Shown: positions 50,591 through 59,771, numbered from the stretch's first letter. The stretch: DNA of 64,000 bases from Chloroflexia bacterium (GCA_030431755.1 JAUIIK010000002.1:24913-88912); one strand, 5' to 3'. Notes: a model not told the origin generated them from the letters alone. Numbers and translations: made by a program.

Positions 50591-52978
50591 ATGACCGCGT
50601 TTACGAAGACCAAAATCCCCGCGGCCGCACCGCACACCGCCGACAGCTACGACCTGATTCGGGTGGTCGGGGCGCGGGTGAACAACCTGCTAGATGTCAG
50701 CATCGCGATTCCGAAGCGGCGATTGACGGTCTTTACCGGCGTCTCCGGCTCGGGCAAGAGTTCGCTGGTCTTTGGAACGATCGCGGCCGAGTCGCAGCGG
50801 CTGCTGAACGAGACCTACAGCGCTTTCATCCAGGGGTTCATGCCGTCGCTGCCACGGCCTGAGGTGGATCTGCTCGAAGGGCTGACGACCGCGATCATCG
50901 TCGACCAGGAACCGATGGCCGCCGATGCCCGTTCGACTGTCGGCACGGCGACCGACGTCAACGCGATGCTACGGATTCTCTTCAGCCGGCTCGGCCGGCC
51001 GCATATCGGCTCGCCGCAGGCCTTTTCCTTTAACGTCGCCTCGGTGCGGGCAAGCGGGGCGATCACGGTCGAACGTGGCAACCGCAAGACCGAAACGGTG
51101 AAGTTCTCGCGCACCGGCGGCATGTGCCCGGAATGCGAGGGGTTGGGCCGGGTTTCCGGCTTCGATTTCTCCCAGCTCTACGACGACAGCAAGTCGCTCA
51201 ACGAGGGCGCGCTGACGATCCCCGGCTACAGCATGGATGGCTGGTATGGCCGGATCTTCCGCGGTTGCGGGTACTTCGATCCGGACAAGCCGCTCCGCGA
51301 CTTTACCAAGCGCGAGCGCGACGATCTCCTCTACAAGGAGCCGACCCGGATCAAAATCGATGGCACCAATCTGACCTATGAAGGGCTGATTCCGAAGATC
51401 GAGAAGTCGATGCTGTCGAAGGAGCGCGAGGCGTTGCAACCGCACATCCGGCGCTTCGTCGACCGGGCCGTGACCTTCACCGCCTGCCCTGCTTGCGACG
51501 GCACCCGGCTCAGCCCGGCGGCGCGCTCGTCGAAGATCGACGGCATCAGCATCGCCGACGCCTGCGCGATGCAGATCAGCGACCTCGCCGGGTGGGTGCG
51601 CGAGCTGGACGAGCCGTCAGTCGCGCCGCTGCTGGCGAAGCTGCGGGACACGCTCGATTCCTTCGTCGAGATCGGCCTCGGCTACCTCAGTCTCGACCGC
51701 TCGTCTGGGACGCTCTCGGGTGGCGAGGCACAGCGCACGAAGATGATCCGGCACCTCGGGTCGCCGCTGACCGACGTTACCTACGTCTTCGATGAGCCGA
51801 CCATCGGGCTGCACCCGCACGATGTCGAGCGGATGAACAACCTGTTGCTCCAGCTGCGGGACAAGGGCAACACCGTCCTGGTTGTCGAGCATGAGCCGGA
51901 GACGGTCGCAATCGCCGACTACGTCGTCGACCTTGGTCCGCGGGCTGGTAGCGACGGTGGCGAGATCGTCTTCGAGGGCGGCATCGACGGTCTACGAGCA
52001 AGCGACACGCTGACTGGAAAGCATCTCGATGACCGCGCCGCGCTGAAGTCCGCGGTGCGGAAGGCGTCGGATGCTCTGGAGGTGCGTGGCGCGACGACGA
52101 ACAACCTGCGGGATGTCGACGTTGATATTCCGCTCGGGGTCCTCTGTGTCGTGACCGGCGTCGCGGGCTCTGGCAAGAGTTCGTTGATTGCTGGCTCCGT
52201 CTCCGGACGAGACGATGTCGTTGCGATTGACCAGGCAGCGATCCGCGGCTCTCAGCGCAGTAACCCGGCCACCTACACCGGGCTGCTCGATCCGATCCGC
52301 AAGGCCTTCGCGAAAGCCAACGGCGTGAAGCCGGGGATGTTCAGCTTTAACTCCGACGGCGCATGCCCGGTCTGCAACGGCCTCGGCGTCATCGAGACGG
52401 ATCTGGCGATGATGGCCGGCGTTGCTACTCCTTGCGAGGAATGCGACGGGAAACGCTTCGACGCAGCGGTGCTGGAGTACAAGCTCGGCGGGTGCGACAT
52501 CAGCGAGGTGCTGGCGCTGTCGGTGACTGAGGCCGAGGGCTTCTTCGCCGAGGGCGAGGCGCGTATTCCAAAGGCCCACAAGATCCTGACGCGGCTCGTT
52601 GACGTCGGACTCGGCTATCTGCGGCTCGGCCAGCCGCTGACGACACTCTCCGGCGGCGAGCGGCAGCGCATCAAGCTGGCGACGCAGATGGGTGAGAAGG
52701 GCGATATCTACGTCCTCGACGAGCCGACCGTCGGCTTGCATCTGGCCGACGTCGAGCAACTCCTCGGCCTGCTCGACCGGCTGGTCGAAGCGGGCAAATC
52801 GGTCATCGTCATCGAGCACCATCAGGCAGTCATGGCCCACGCCGACTGGATCATTGACCTCGGCCCCGGGGCGGGCCACGATGGCGGCCGGATCGTCTTC
52901 GAGGGCACGCCTGCCGACCTCGTCGCCGACCGCTCTACTCTGACCGGCCAGCACCTCGCGGCCTACGTTGACACCTGA
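50591..52978 (+). CDS. UvrA-like ABC ATPase (class II UvrA / drug-resistance type)
   Basis: A 795-residue tandem ABC ATPase. Walker A motifs are GVSGSGKSS (about residues 50-58) and GVAGSGKSS. The ABC signatures are LSGGEAQR and LSGGERQR, and the Walker B segments are [11 protein letters not shown] and [11 protein letters not shown]. Four zinc-type C-x-x-C pairs are present ([32 protein letters not shown]). It is about 150 residues shorter than canonical UvrA. The UvrB-interaction region is reduced or missing, as in UvrA2 and DrrC-type proteins linked to antibiotic or DNA-ligand resistance. A housekeeping uvrA should be elsewhere in the genome. The ATG at 50591 follows CGAGATGGAGAC. Confidence 0.92.
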   Translation: MTAFTKTKIPAAAPHTADSYDLIRVVGARVNNLLDVSIAIPKRRLTVFTGVSGSGKSSLVFGTIAAESQRLLNETYSAFIQGFMPSLPRPEVDLLEGLTTAIIVDQEPMAADARSTVGTATDVNAMLRILFSRLGRPHIGSPQAFSFNVASVRASGAITVERGNRKTETVKFSRTGGMCPECEGLGRVSGFDFSQLYDDSKSLNEGALTIPGYSMDGWYGRIFRGCGYFDPDKPLRDFTKRERDDLLYKEPTRIKIDGTNLTYEGLIPKIEKSMLSKEREALQPHIRRFVDRAVTFTACPACDGTRLSPAARSSKIDGISIADACAMQISDLAGWVRELDEPSVAPLLAKLRDTLDSFVEIGLGYLSLDRSSGTLSGGEAQRTKMIRHLGSPLTDVTYVFDEPTIGLHPHDVERMNNLLLQLRDKGNTVLVVEHEPETVAIADYVVDLGPRAGSDGGEIVFEGGIDGLRASDTLTGKHLDDRAALKSAVRKASDALEVRGATTNNLRDVDVDIPLGVLCVVTGVAGSGKSSLIAGSVSGRDDVVAIDQAAIRGSQRSNPATYTGLLDPIRKAFAKANGVKPGMFSFNSDGACPVCNGLGVIETDLAMMAGVATPCEECDGKRFDAAVLEYKLGGCDISEVLALSVTEAEGFFAEGEARIPKAHKILTRLVDVGLGYLRLGQPLTTLSGGERQRIKLATQMGEKGDIYVLDEPTVGLHLADVEQLLGLLDRLVEAGKSVIVIEHHQAVMAHADWIIDLGPGAGHDGGRIVFEGTPADLVADRSTLTGQHLAAYVDT

Positions 52979-53058
52979 GTGATTTGATCCTGTGGCTGTG
53001 CGCGCTCCTATAGAGACAATGCACTTAGAGCGCCAGGCGGAATAGCCACAGATCAATT

Positions 53059-53145
53059 ATTGTCATTTCGAGCGAGGCGAGAAATCTCAGTTGAGCGGAA
53101 GAGCGGCGTCGGGCTGGGATCTCTCCTGCTGATCGAGATGACAAT
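53059..53145. repeat. Dispersed inverted repeat (TTGTCATTTCGA type)
   Basis: Opens ATTGTCATTTCGAGCGAGGC, continuing GAGAAATCTC, and closes GATCGAGATGACAAT, an imperfect inverse of the opening. The opening matches the repeat at 34081. It lies between the convergent uvrA2 and APH-like genes. Confidence 0.8.
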
Positions 53146-53225
53146 GCCTGCGTGCATTCCAAGACTTACAGTAGATCTTGCCGTGGTGAAGGGTTCGGGA
53201 TGGGCGGCCAGGACATGCGTTCGTG

Positions 53226-54140
53226 TCAGGCCAACGTTGCCCGTATCTGGCTGAGTAACTCCTGCCCCATCTGGTGTCCCTGCGGATACTGGTCATTGCG
53301 ATCCCAGCGCCACGCGGCGACCATCGCGAGGACGAGTATCCGGCACTCATCAAGCAGTGCCGGATCGACGCCCGGATAGTGCGCGCTTACCTCTACGGGC
53401 ATGTGTGCGATGTCGAACTCTATTGGTCCCCGGCAACATGTCTCGAAGTCCAGGAACAGCAGCCCGTTCGCGCTGTTGAGTACATTGCCGGGGTGTGGCT
53501 CACCGTGTAGCAGCTGCTCTCTCGCGCAACGGCTGGCGATCGACGTTCGCATGTTTAGCAAGGTGTTCTGGAGAAGCTCACGGTCGGCATCAGCGAGCGC
53601 CGGCGTGATACTGGGATTTCCAACCAGCGCTTGAGCCTCCGCGACCCGGTCGGTGAAGTGTGGCGCTGTGACCTTGAGCGTTCGCAGCCCCGCATGGAGC
53701 TGCGTGAGCGCATTGGCGTAGCGGGCTGACGACGGTCCCGGGTTCTGGACTTGTGCGACGTAGGTCCAGAGGTTGATTGCGAAGCCGTCACGCACATAGA
53801 CACTGGGCTCGACTCGAGGTTCTAGCGCCACCACCGAGGAGCCGATTGCAGCGAGTTGCAGCGCGACCTCGACTTCAAATTCTGCCTTGGCTTGATGCTC
53901 CACCGTCACGATTCGCGCAACGAGGTCGCAGGGTGTCAGGCGCAACAGGAGTCGGTTCGAGTTTTGCAGCACGACCGAATCGTCGGCCCGAAGGCCAAAT
54001 TCTGAAGCAATTGAAACCGCCGCATCAACTGCGGCCCGTACCTGCGACGATTTCACCGTCGTTTTGCCCCTCGCCACTCCAGCTGCGCGTTGTTGAGCCT
54101 CGCCGGACAACCCGGGCGACATCATCGCGGCTGCGGCCAT
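53226..54140 (-). CDS. Aminoglycoside-phosphotransferase-fold protein with variant active site
   Basis: A 304-residue protein-kinase-like fold of the APH/choline-kinase family. The nucleotide region begins with SNRLLLRLTPCDLVARIVT. The catalytic loop reads LLHGEPHPGNVL, where the family has H-G-D; the catalytic-base Asp is Glu here. The metal loop is FLDFETCCRGPIEFDIAHMP. Natural substrates in this family range from aminoglycosides to choline, homoserine and sugars, so drug resistance should not be assumed. The ATG at 54140 has a G-rich upstream stretch; a TTG at 54179 is an alternative. It is convergent with uvrA2. Confidence 0.78.
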   Translation of the reverse strand: MAAAAMMSPGLSGEAQQRAAGVARGKTTVKSSQVRAAVDAAVSIASEFGLRADDSVVLQNSNRLLLRLTPCDLVARIVTVEHQAKAEFEVEVALQLAAIGSSVVALEPRVEPSVYVRDGFAINLWTYVAQVQNPGPSSARYANALTQLHAGLRTLKVTAPHFTDRVAEAQALVGNPSITPALADADRELLQNTLLNMRTSIASRCAREQLLHGEPHPGNVLNSANGLLFLDFETCCRGPIEFDIAHMPVEVSAHYPGVDPALLDECRILVLAMVAAWRWDRNDQYPQGHQMGQELLSQIRATLA

Positions 54141-54332
54141 GCCCCCATCCGAGCCATTCCTCTCCGCAGGGTTGGACAACCTACCATTTCGGCGCGTGGA
54201 GATTCCAAGCGCAGTGCACTATAAAGATGCTGGACGTGACCATCCGTGCGTGCGGAGAATGCGTCGCCGACACTCTACTCCTACTGGACATTGACGCGCC
54301 ACGTATGTCGGCAATTCATCGAGGAGTTCCTG

Positions 54333-55136
54333 ATGCAGCGTGAGAGCCTCTTCGACTGGGATCCGGAGAACTACGAGCGTGCGCGGCCCGCGTATCCGAG
54401 CGCTCTGTTCGATGATCTGTGGGCATACCTCGACGATGGGCAGCGGGGGCAGCCTGCCGTTGTTGAGGTCGGACCGGGAACGGGGCAGGCAACACGTGCG
54501 TTGCTCGAGCGCGGCGCGCAGGTGACGGCGGTGGAGCTCGGGCCGCGGCTTGCCGCATTCCTCGCGCAGAAGTTCGGCGCGCAGCCCGCGCTCTCCGTGG
54601 TAAACGCGGCGTTCGAGCGTGCGCCGCTGCCCGATGGCGCCTGGGATCTCGTGTTTTCCGCGACGGCCTACCATTGGATCGAAGCTGAGGCGCGCACAGC
54701 CAAGCCGTACGCGTTGCTCAAGGCTGATGGCGTCTTTGCGGTTGTCGACACGATCCAGGTCCGCGACGAGTCCGACCGCGGCTACTTCGAGCGCTCGCAA
54801 CCGCTGTATGCGCGTTACTGGCCCGATCAGACGACCTACCACCCTGGACCCGATCCCGAAACCGTCGAACCGCCGATTGCGGTGGAGCTGCGCGCGAGTG
54901 AGCTGTTCGACGACGTGCGGTTGTGGCGCTACCGTTGGGACCAGCGCTACGATGTCGACGCCTACCTGGCCCTCGTGCGCTCGTACTCCAACACCTACGA
55001 GCTGGAACCGGCCAAACGTGAGCGCTTCCTGCGGGATCTGCGCGAATTCGTGGAGGCGGAGGAAGGCTCCTCCGTGCTACGCCCGCTTGTGATCACGCTG
55101 GTTGCCGGTCGTCGGAGAGATACCTCAGGCGATTAG
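54333..55136 (+). CDS. Class I SAM-dependent methyltransferase
   Basis: A 267-residue methyltransferase. The SAM site is PAVVEVGPGTGQATRALLERGAQVTAVELGP (motif I and post-I), then DGAWDLVFSATAYHWIEAEAR (motif II/III region). The YERARPAYPSALFDDLWAYL opening and SATAYHWI are typical of the trans-aconitate/ubiquinone-like group acting on small carboxylates or natural products. GAGGAG lies 6 bases before the ATG at 54333. The substrate is unknown. It is divergent from the APH-like gene, with a gap of about 190 bases. Confidence 0.9.
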   Translation: MQRESLFDWDPENYERARPAYPSALFDDLWAYLDDGQRGQPAVVEVGPGTGQATRALLERGAQVTAVELGPRLAAFLAQKFGAQPALSVVNAAFERAPLPDGAWDLVFSATAYHWIEAEARTAKPYALLKADGVFAVVDTIQVRDESDRGYFERSQPLYARYWPDQTTYHPGPDPETVEPPIAVELRASELFDDVRLWRYRWDQRYDVDAYLALVRSYSNTYELEPAKRERFLRDLREFVEAEEGSSVLRPLVITLVAGRRRDTSGD

Positions 55137-55198
55137 CCGGTCTGGACGTGCCGCTACGTTCCCGCACACGTGTTCCCTCTTTGGTGGGCAGTTGCTTG

Positions 55199-55867
55199 TC
55201 ACTCACCCTGGCGGCGTGTCATCGTGATGTGCGTGACACCGCGTGGTGATGAAATGACCTCGACATCGAAGCGCTCCTCGATGCCTTCGAGGCCGTCCCA
55301 GAGGCGGACGCCGCGGCCGAGCAGGAGCGGCGCCTGCACGATGTGGAGATAGTCGATCAGGTCGGCGGCGAGGAAGTCGCGGACGATTGTCGGGCCGCCG
55401 CCGATACGCACATCGAGATCGCCGGCCGCTTCGCGGGCAAGCTCGAGCGCCTCCTGCGGGCTGGCGTCGACGAAGTGGAATGTCGTGCCGCCCTCCATCT
55501 CGATTGATGGACGCGGGTAGTGGGTGAGCACGAATACCGGGGTGTGGAAGGGCGGGTTCGGCCCCCACCAGCCGCGCCATTCCGCGTCGGTGCCGATATC
55601 GGTCCAGGGGCCTTGCTGCGGCGGGCCGAACTTGCCCCGGCCCATGATCTCTGCCCCGATACCGGGCTCGTGGCGCTCGGCGAACACGTTGTCGACACCG
55701 GCGCTGCCTCCGGTTTCGCCGGTCATCGTGTGGAAGAAGCGGGTGGCGACCATCCACTCGTGCAGCCGCTCACCGGCGTGACCGAAGGGCGCTTCCAGTG
55801 TGAGCCCTTCGCCGGTGCCGAAGCCGTCGAGCGAGATCGAGAAGTTGTGTACACGTACCTGAGACAT
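55199..55867 (-). CDS. DHFR-like RibD_C protein
   Basis: A 222-residue RibD_C protein: VRVHNFSISLDGFGTGEGLTLEAPFG, MGRGKFGPPQQGPW, PVFVLTHYPRPSIEMEGGTTFHFVD, DVRIGGGPTIVRDFLAADLIDYLHIVQAPLLLGRGVRLWDG. The GGGPTIVRDFL NADPH-site and LGRG motifs are clear. It is longer than its paralogue at 49192 because of an inserted loop near residues 40-75. The function beyond reduction is unknown. It is convergent with the methyltransferase, 62 bases apart. Confidence 0.88.
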   Translation of the reverse strand: MSQVRVHNFSISLDGFGTGEGLTLEAPFGHAGERLHEWMVATRFFHTMTGETGGSAGVDNVFAERHEPGIGAEIMGRGKFGPPQQGPWTDIGTDAEWRGWWGPNPPFHTPVFVLTHYPRPSIEMEGGTTFHFVDASPQEALELAREAAGDLDVRIGGGPTIVRDFLAADLIDYLHIVQAPLLLGRGVRLWDGLEGIEERFDVEVISSPRGVTHITMTRRQGE

Positions 55868-56089
55868 GCGACCTCCTACAGGTTGAATAGCCGGAACTTG
55901 TCATCTGTTCTTGTTGAGGGGAAACCACGTCCGAACGGCGCGACGCGCGCAAGTCCTCCCGAGAGAGGATTACGCGCAATCGGTGTGTCGTGGCGATGGT
56001 CTCCTGTCCGGGCCTATTGATTCATGCAGCACCGGGTAGCGCAGCGGTGTCGGTGGGTGTTCGGCGTTCGCTATCTTCGAGCCCGATGA

Positions 56090-56647
56090 CTACCTGCTCG
56101 TCTCATACCGAAGCGCTATCGCTCCCGAGTCGAACTCCTGCCGGCTCACGAGCTGCAAGTTGACATACGTGGACAGCCCCGCGAACAACGTCGGCCCATG
56201 GCCCGCTATGCGTGGATGCACCACGAACTCGTACTCATCGATCAGGCCCAGCTCCGCCAACGCCAGCGGCAGCGTCACGCCGCCCACCAGCAGTCCGTTG
56301 CCCGATTCCTTCTTGAGCTCTTGAACGGCCATCCCCAGATCTCCGCGCACCAGCTCCGTGTTCCAATCGACTCGCTCCAGGGTGCTCGACACGACGTACT
56401 TCCTGGCCGCGTCGATCGACCGGGCGAAGGGTTCCATCCAATCCGCCATCCAGTCGGGCCACTCTCCCGCCGCCGTCGGCCGCCATGCTGCCTCCATCAT
56501 CTCGTAGGTTGTCCGGCCATAGAGCAAGGCATCGGCTCCTGCCAGGCGCTCAGCCCAGAAGCGATGCAGTTCTTCATCTACCTGACCTGCCCGATGATCG
56601 CAGCAGCCGTCCAGTGTGACGTTGATGGAATAGCGAAGTGGACGCAT
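56090..56647 (-). CDS. DHFR-like RibD_C protein
   Basis: A 185-residue RibD_C reductase: MRPLRYSINVTLDGCCDHRAG, AGADALLYGRTTYEMMEAAW, ARKYVVSSTLERVDWNTELVRGD, GNGLLVGGVTLPLALAELGLIDEYEFVVHPRIAGHGPTLFAG. CGGAGG precedes the ATG at 56647; longer frames upstream look non-coding. It is divergent from the HxlR regulator, which probably controls it through a palindrome in the shared 250-base gap, although that site lies close to the regulator. Confidence 0.88.
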   Translation of the reverse strand: MRPLRYSINVTLDGCCDHRAGQVDEELHRFWAERLAGADALLYGRTTYEMMEAAWRPTAAGEWPDWMADWMEPFARSIDAARKYVVSSTLERVDWNTELVRGDLGMAVQELKKESGNGLLVGGVTLPLALAELGLIDEYEFVVHPRIAGHGPTLFAGLSTYVNLQLVSRQEFDSGAIALRYETSR

Positions 56648-56863
56648 TATGCGAGAACCTCCGGCGCGTGTCCGGGCTTGTTGATCCGCGTGGCCTGGGG
56701 TAGCGTCGGCAGTGTCGATGAGTGTTGGACGAAGCGTGCGGGTCGGGGGCGTAGGCCGCATCGAGAACCTCTGGTGACGGCTGCTGGTAGCCCGAGATCC
56801 TTCGAATCATCCTGCATAGCGCTCTCCTTCTGTCGCTACAACTCTCTTGACGCATGATAGAAA

Positions 56864-56888
56864 AAGTGATTGCAAAATGCAAGCACTT
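56864..56888. promoter_or_regulatory. Near-perfect 25-base palindrome, likely HxlR operator
   Basis: AAGTGATTGCA (56864-56874), AAA, TGCAAGCACTT (56878-56888): 10 of 11 positions of the arms are complementary. It ends 12 bases before the HxlR start, in the gap shared with the divergent RibD_C gene. HxlR-family dimers bind such sites, so autoregulation is likely. Confidence 0.62.
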
Positions 56889-56900
56889 AGAGAGGGAGGT

Positions 56901-57422
56901 ATGGATCCATCACCGCGCTCAGGATGCGCGATTAACGCCGCCGTCGAAGTGCTCGGCGATCCCTGGTCGCTCATCGTATTGCGCGACATCATGTTCGGCA
57001 ATCGCCGCCACTTCCGCGAGCTCATCGCGCACTCGGAGGAGGGCATCGCCACGAATATCCTTGCCAGCCGTCTCAAGCAGCTGGTGGCGGCCGGGCTGCT
57101 GTCCCGCGACGACGCCCGCCGCGGGCAACGCGTGACATACTCGCTCACCGAGGCGGGTATCCAGGTGCTGCCGATCATGGTCGCGCTCGGCAACTGGGGC
57201 CTTGCGCACCGCGACGGCGAGCCGCGGCTGCGGGTTCGCGCAGCGCTTCTCCGCGACGGCGGCCCCGAATTAGTAGCGGCAATGATGGACGAGCTGCGGG
57301 AACTGCATCTTGGCATCCCCCGCCCGGACCCCGACACCCCGCGGCCAAGCAAGCAACTGCAAGCCGCCTACCAGACGGCGATGAGGGACGCGACCGGGGG
57401 CTTGTCCGACGGCGATTCCTAG
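56901..57422 (+). CDS. HxlR-family winged-helix regulator
   Basis: A 173-residue regulator: SGCAINAAVEVLGDPWSLIVLRDIMFGNRRHFRELIAHSEEGIATNILASRLKQLVAAGLLSRDDARRGQRVTYSLTEAGIQVLP, the standard HxlR layout with an N-terminal Cys (GCAIN) that in redox-sensing members reacts with quinones, diamide or aldehydes. The ATG at 56901 directly follows AGAGAGGGAGGT; the tight spacing makes the start slightly uncertain. It lies head-to-head with a RibD_C gene and overlaps the convergent DUF899 gene by 4 bases. An electrophile-responsive control circuit is inferred. Confidence 0.9.
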   Translation: MDPSPRSGCAINAAVEVLGDPWSLIVLRDIMFGNRRHFRELIAHSEEGIATNILASRLKQLVAAGLLSRDDARRGQRVTYSLTEAGIQVLPIMVALGNWGLAHRDGEPRLRVRAALLRDGGPELVAAMMDELRELHLGIPRPDPDTPRPSKQLQAAYQTAMRDATGGLSDGDS

Positions 57423-58228
57423 TCGGTCCGCGTCATGTTGCCGAGGTCGTCGGAGCGGCCGGCGGCGATCCGCGACCACTGCGAGATCGGCCTGCCGTCG
57501 GGTCGATGCACGGGTGTCCCGTTCTCGTCGGTGCGCATCTGGGCCGAGGCGGTGTTGAAGAAGGGTTGCGGCCAGCCCTCGGGTGAATCCTCCCAGGCTT
57601 CCTGACGGCCGTAGACGGTCATGTCGAGCATCGCGTAGGAGCTGCCCATGTGCTCGCAGCCGCGCCCGGTCGTCCAGTAGGTCTCGAAGACACGGTCGCC
57701 GTCGCGCAGGTAGCAGACCCGCATCCCGAAGTGCCGCCCGGCGATGAGCCGATCGACCGAGCCCGACGGCACCGCGTACCAGGGCATCTCCCAGCCCATG
57801 AACTCCCGGTAGCGGTTGCTCTCCTCGAACGATCCCTCACAGAAGACGGCAAAGGTGACGTCACGCGCGTGCAGGTAGCCCAACTCCAACACCTGGGCGA
57901 TGTTGAAGGTGCAGCCCTCGCACTGGTGGGCTGCGCTCTGGCCGTCGTACCACATCATGTACGGCGCGAAGAGCTGGCTCCGCCCCTCGAAGACCTCCAT
58001 CAGCGGCACCTCGCCCTGCGCCCCGATCACCGGCGTCGACGCGTCGACCTCGACCATCGGCAACCGCCGCCGTGCCGCCGCGATAGCATCGCCCTCGCGG
58101 CTATACGCCTTCTCCCGCACCCGCAGTCTGTCCACTTCGGCCTGGTAGGCGGTGCGGTCAACAGCTGTTGGCATACTTGCTGGGTTAGCGGCCATTGTTG
58201 ATCCGAAGTTCTTCGAGACTTCCTTCAT
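57419..58228 (-). CDS. DUF899-family thioredoxin-like protein
   Basis: A 269-residue thioredoxin-fold protein of DUF899: RRLPMVEVDASTPVIGAQGEVPLMEVFEGRSQLFAPYMMWYDG, a C-x-x-C pair in HQCEGCTFNIAQV, WEMPWYAVPSGSVDRLIAGRHFGM, and the C-terminal PEGWPQPFFNTASAQMRTDENG. It is probably a peroxiredoxin or disulfide-handling protein; the activity is unproven. AGGAGAAGG precedes the ATG at 58228. The last 4 bases overlap the convergent HxlR gene (CTAG shared by both stop codons). Confidence 0.88.
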   Translation of the reverse strand: MKEVSKNFGSTMAANPASMPTAVDRTAYQAEVDRLRVREKAYSREGDAIAAARRRLPMVEVDASTPVIGAQGEVPLMEVFEGRSQLFAPYMMWYDGQSAAHQCEGCTFNIAQVLELGYLHARDVTFAVFCEGSFEESNRYREFMGWEMPWYAVPSGSVDRLIAGRHFGMRVCYLRDGDRVFETYWTTGRGCEHMGSSYAMLDMTVYGRQEAWEDSPEGWPQPFFNTASAQMRTDENGTPVHRPDGRPISQWSRIAAGRSDDLGNMTRTD

Positions 58229-58627
58229 GGTCCTTCTCCTATTTGTCACTAGGCTTTCGTCTGGCCTCTAATACACCATGCGTCGACACTTGGGCGATCG
58301 CACTAAACGCCGACCTATTTTGCTGACCTTGGGAGGCGTCAGATTACCCGTGTTTTCTCCATGCGGGAACCGATACACCTCCAGGCGGCTCAATTGCTCG
58401 ATGCTCATGAGTGCTTGCAGGGAATTCAAGGGACGGATGTATCAGTACGGTGATGATTGGCAGCACAGTATCAACCCCATGCGCCGAGGCTCGGTACTGA
58501 GATCTTCAATTCAGGTCGTACTTAACCTGCTTGCATGCTGTCGCATGCGTCAGTGGTCGATCGGGATCGGAGGCACGACAGGCAGATTTTGAACGCGCGG
58601 GAATCCGATTTCCCTGCATCGCGCGTT
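58229..58627. other. Intergenic stretch with a terminator-like hairpin
   Basis: About 400 bases between the divergent-side DUF899 start and the GNAT stop. Apart from the hairpin at its right end I see no gene, repeat or recognisable RNA. Short frames lack ribosome sites. Confidence 0.35.
58592..58627 (-). terminator. Hairpin after the GNAT gene
   Basis: AACGCGCG (58592-58599) and CGCGCGTT (58620-58627) form a perfect 8-base stem with an inner GGAA/TTCC pair. It lies immediately after the GNAT stop on the minus strand, followed by CAAAATC. No long T-run is present. Confidence 0.4.
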
Positions 58628-59224
58628 TCAGTATGACTCGGTACGCGGAGCATCGGGGGTTAGAACTTCTGCGAGTGTAGGGCTTTCAAAGGTACAGGCA
58701 AGTGCTTCCATGAATATCGTATCCCAACGTCTGCCACCCATCGCCTTGCTATCATGAAAGACTCCGACACGTTGGAATCCCGACTTTTCGTACGCACGAA
58801 TGCCTGCGATATTGAACTCATACACCCGTAGCAGGATGCTCCGAAGCCCCAGTGCCGTGAATCCGTGGTCCAGGATCAGCCGTGTCGCTTCGGTTCCATA
58901 TCCTCTTCCGTGGTTGTCGGCATCACCGATTAGAATGCCGAACTCTGCGGTCTTGTTGATATGGTCGATGCCAGCGAGTCCACCGAAGCCAATCAGGTTC
59001 CATGTCGCGCGTTCATAGATTGCGAATGTTGCTGCGTCGGCAGCTTCGATGTATTCGTCCCAGAGTTGATCAGTTTGCGAAACAATACGCGGACTGGGCA
59101 GCAGTTCCCACGTTCTCAAGATGGAATAGTCGTTGAGCCAGACGTTTATCGTCTGACTATGGGATCGTTCAAGTGGTCCGAGTGCGACGTGCTCTCCGTT
59201 GATGTTGACTAACGGTCTACAGAT
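58628..59224 (-). CDS. GNAT-family N-acetyltransferase, paralogue of the 13-kb gene
   Basis: A RimJ/RimL-like acetyltransferase clearly related to the one at 13017: VALGPLERSHSQTINVWLNDYSILRTWELL, IDHINKTAEFGILIGD, the acetyl-CoA loop HGRGYGTEATRLILDHGFTALG, and AGIRAYEKSGFQRVGVF, MGGRRWDTIFMEAL. No ATG, GTG or TTG lies in frame near the expected N-terminus. The best ribosome site (AAAGGAG) is followed after 7 bases by ATC (59224), used here as a provisional start. A CTG at 59266 or a frameshift near the start (an ATG at 59236 in another frame runs into a stop) are alternatives; a GTG at 59359 is inside the lrp-like gene. Composition is AT-richer than the neighbours, like its paralogue. Confidence 0.72.
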   Translation of the reverse strand: MCRPLVNINGEHVALGPLERSHSQTINVWLNDYSILRTWELLPSPRIVSQTDQLWDEYIEAADAATFAIYERATWNLIGFGGLAGIDHINKTAEFGILIGDADNHGRGYGTEATRLILDHGFTALGLRSILLRVYEFNIAGIRAYEKSGFQRVGVFHDSKAMGGRRWDTIFMEALACTFESPTLAEVLTPDAPRTESY

Positions 59225-59288
59225 AGCGGTACTCCTTTCATGCGTTAGATCTTCGAAACGGAGCAGTGGAGCTGTCCTCGTAGCTCCG

Positions 59289-59771
59289 TTAATTCTCAGA
59301 TTCTTCAGGGGGGATGCCTTCGACTGGCAGACGCCAGTCGCGGAGCATCTTGTGGACACGCGGTGTCACGAAGGTCTCCGTATCCTGGACACCTTCGATC
59401 GAAGCCAGGTGTCCCCGAACGAAGCGAGTTAGCCCGTCGAGCGATGGTGCGACAACGAAGATAATCAGGTCATAGCGACCGGTCGTTTCCGCAACAAGTG
59501 TCACTTCCGGAAAGCCAGCCAAACGTTCGGCAACAGCATCCATGAGAGCGAGATCGACGCCGAGCCCGATAAAAGCTGACGTGGTGTAACCCAGCTTGGA
59601 GATATCGAGGATCATCGCGGGAGTGACAATCTTCGACTCGATCAAGCTCTCCACACGTCTGCGCGCAGTCGACTCACTGACTCCCAGCTCTCGCGCGATT
59701 TGTGCGTAGGAGGCACGCGGTGAGTCCTGCAGCAGGCGAATGAGGCGCAACTCAAGGTCGTGGACATTCAA
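59289..59771 (-). CDS. Lrp/AsnC-family transcriptional regulator
   Basis: A 160-residue regulator: DLELRLIRLLQDSPRASYAQIARELGVSESTARRRVESLIESKIVTPAMILDISKLGY (helix-turn-helix), and a RAM effector domain with PEVTLVAETTGRYDLIIFVVAPS and IEGVQDTETFVTPRVHKMLRDW. It senses an amino acid or small metabolite and forms octamers. The start is TTG at 59771 with GGAGG 6 bases upstream. It is divergent from a dipeptide-type ABC transporter operon and likely controls it, a standard arrangement. Confidence 0.92.
   Translation of the reverse strand: MNVHDLELRLIRLLQDSPRASYAQIARELGVSESTARRRVESLIESKIVTPAMILDISKLGYTTSAFIGLGVDLALMDAVAERLAGFPEVTLVAETTGRYDLIIFVVAPSLDGLTRFVRGHLASIEGVQDTETFVTPRVHKMLRDWRLPVEGIPPEESEN

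Noticed and set aside
53226..54140. Calling the APH-fold protein an aminoglycoside resistance gene
   Set aside because: The family phosphorylates many substrates and this copy has a changed catalytic residue, so a resistance call is not justified.
58278..58592. A 104-codon frame between DUF899 and GNAT
   Set aside because: No ribosome site and a composition rich in Arg, Cys and Ser typical of non-coding frames. It overlaps the terminator-like hairpin.
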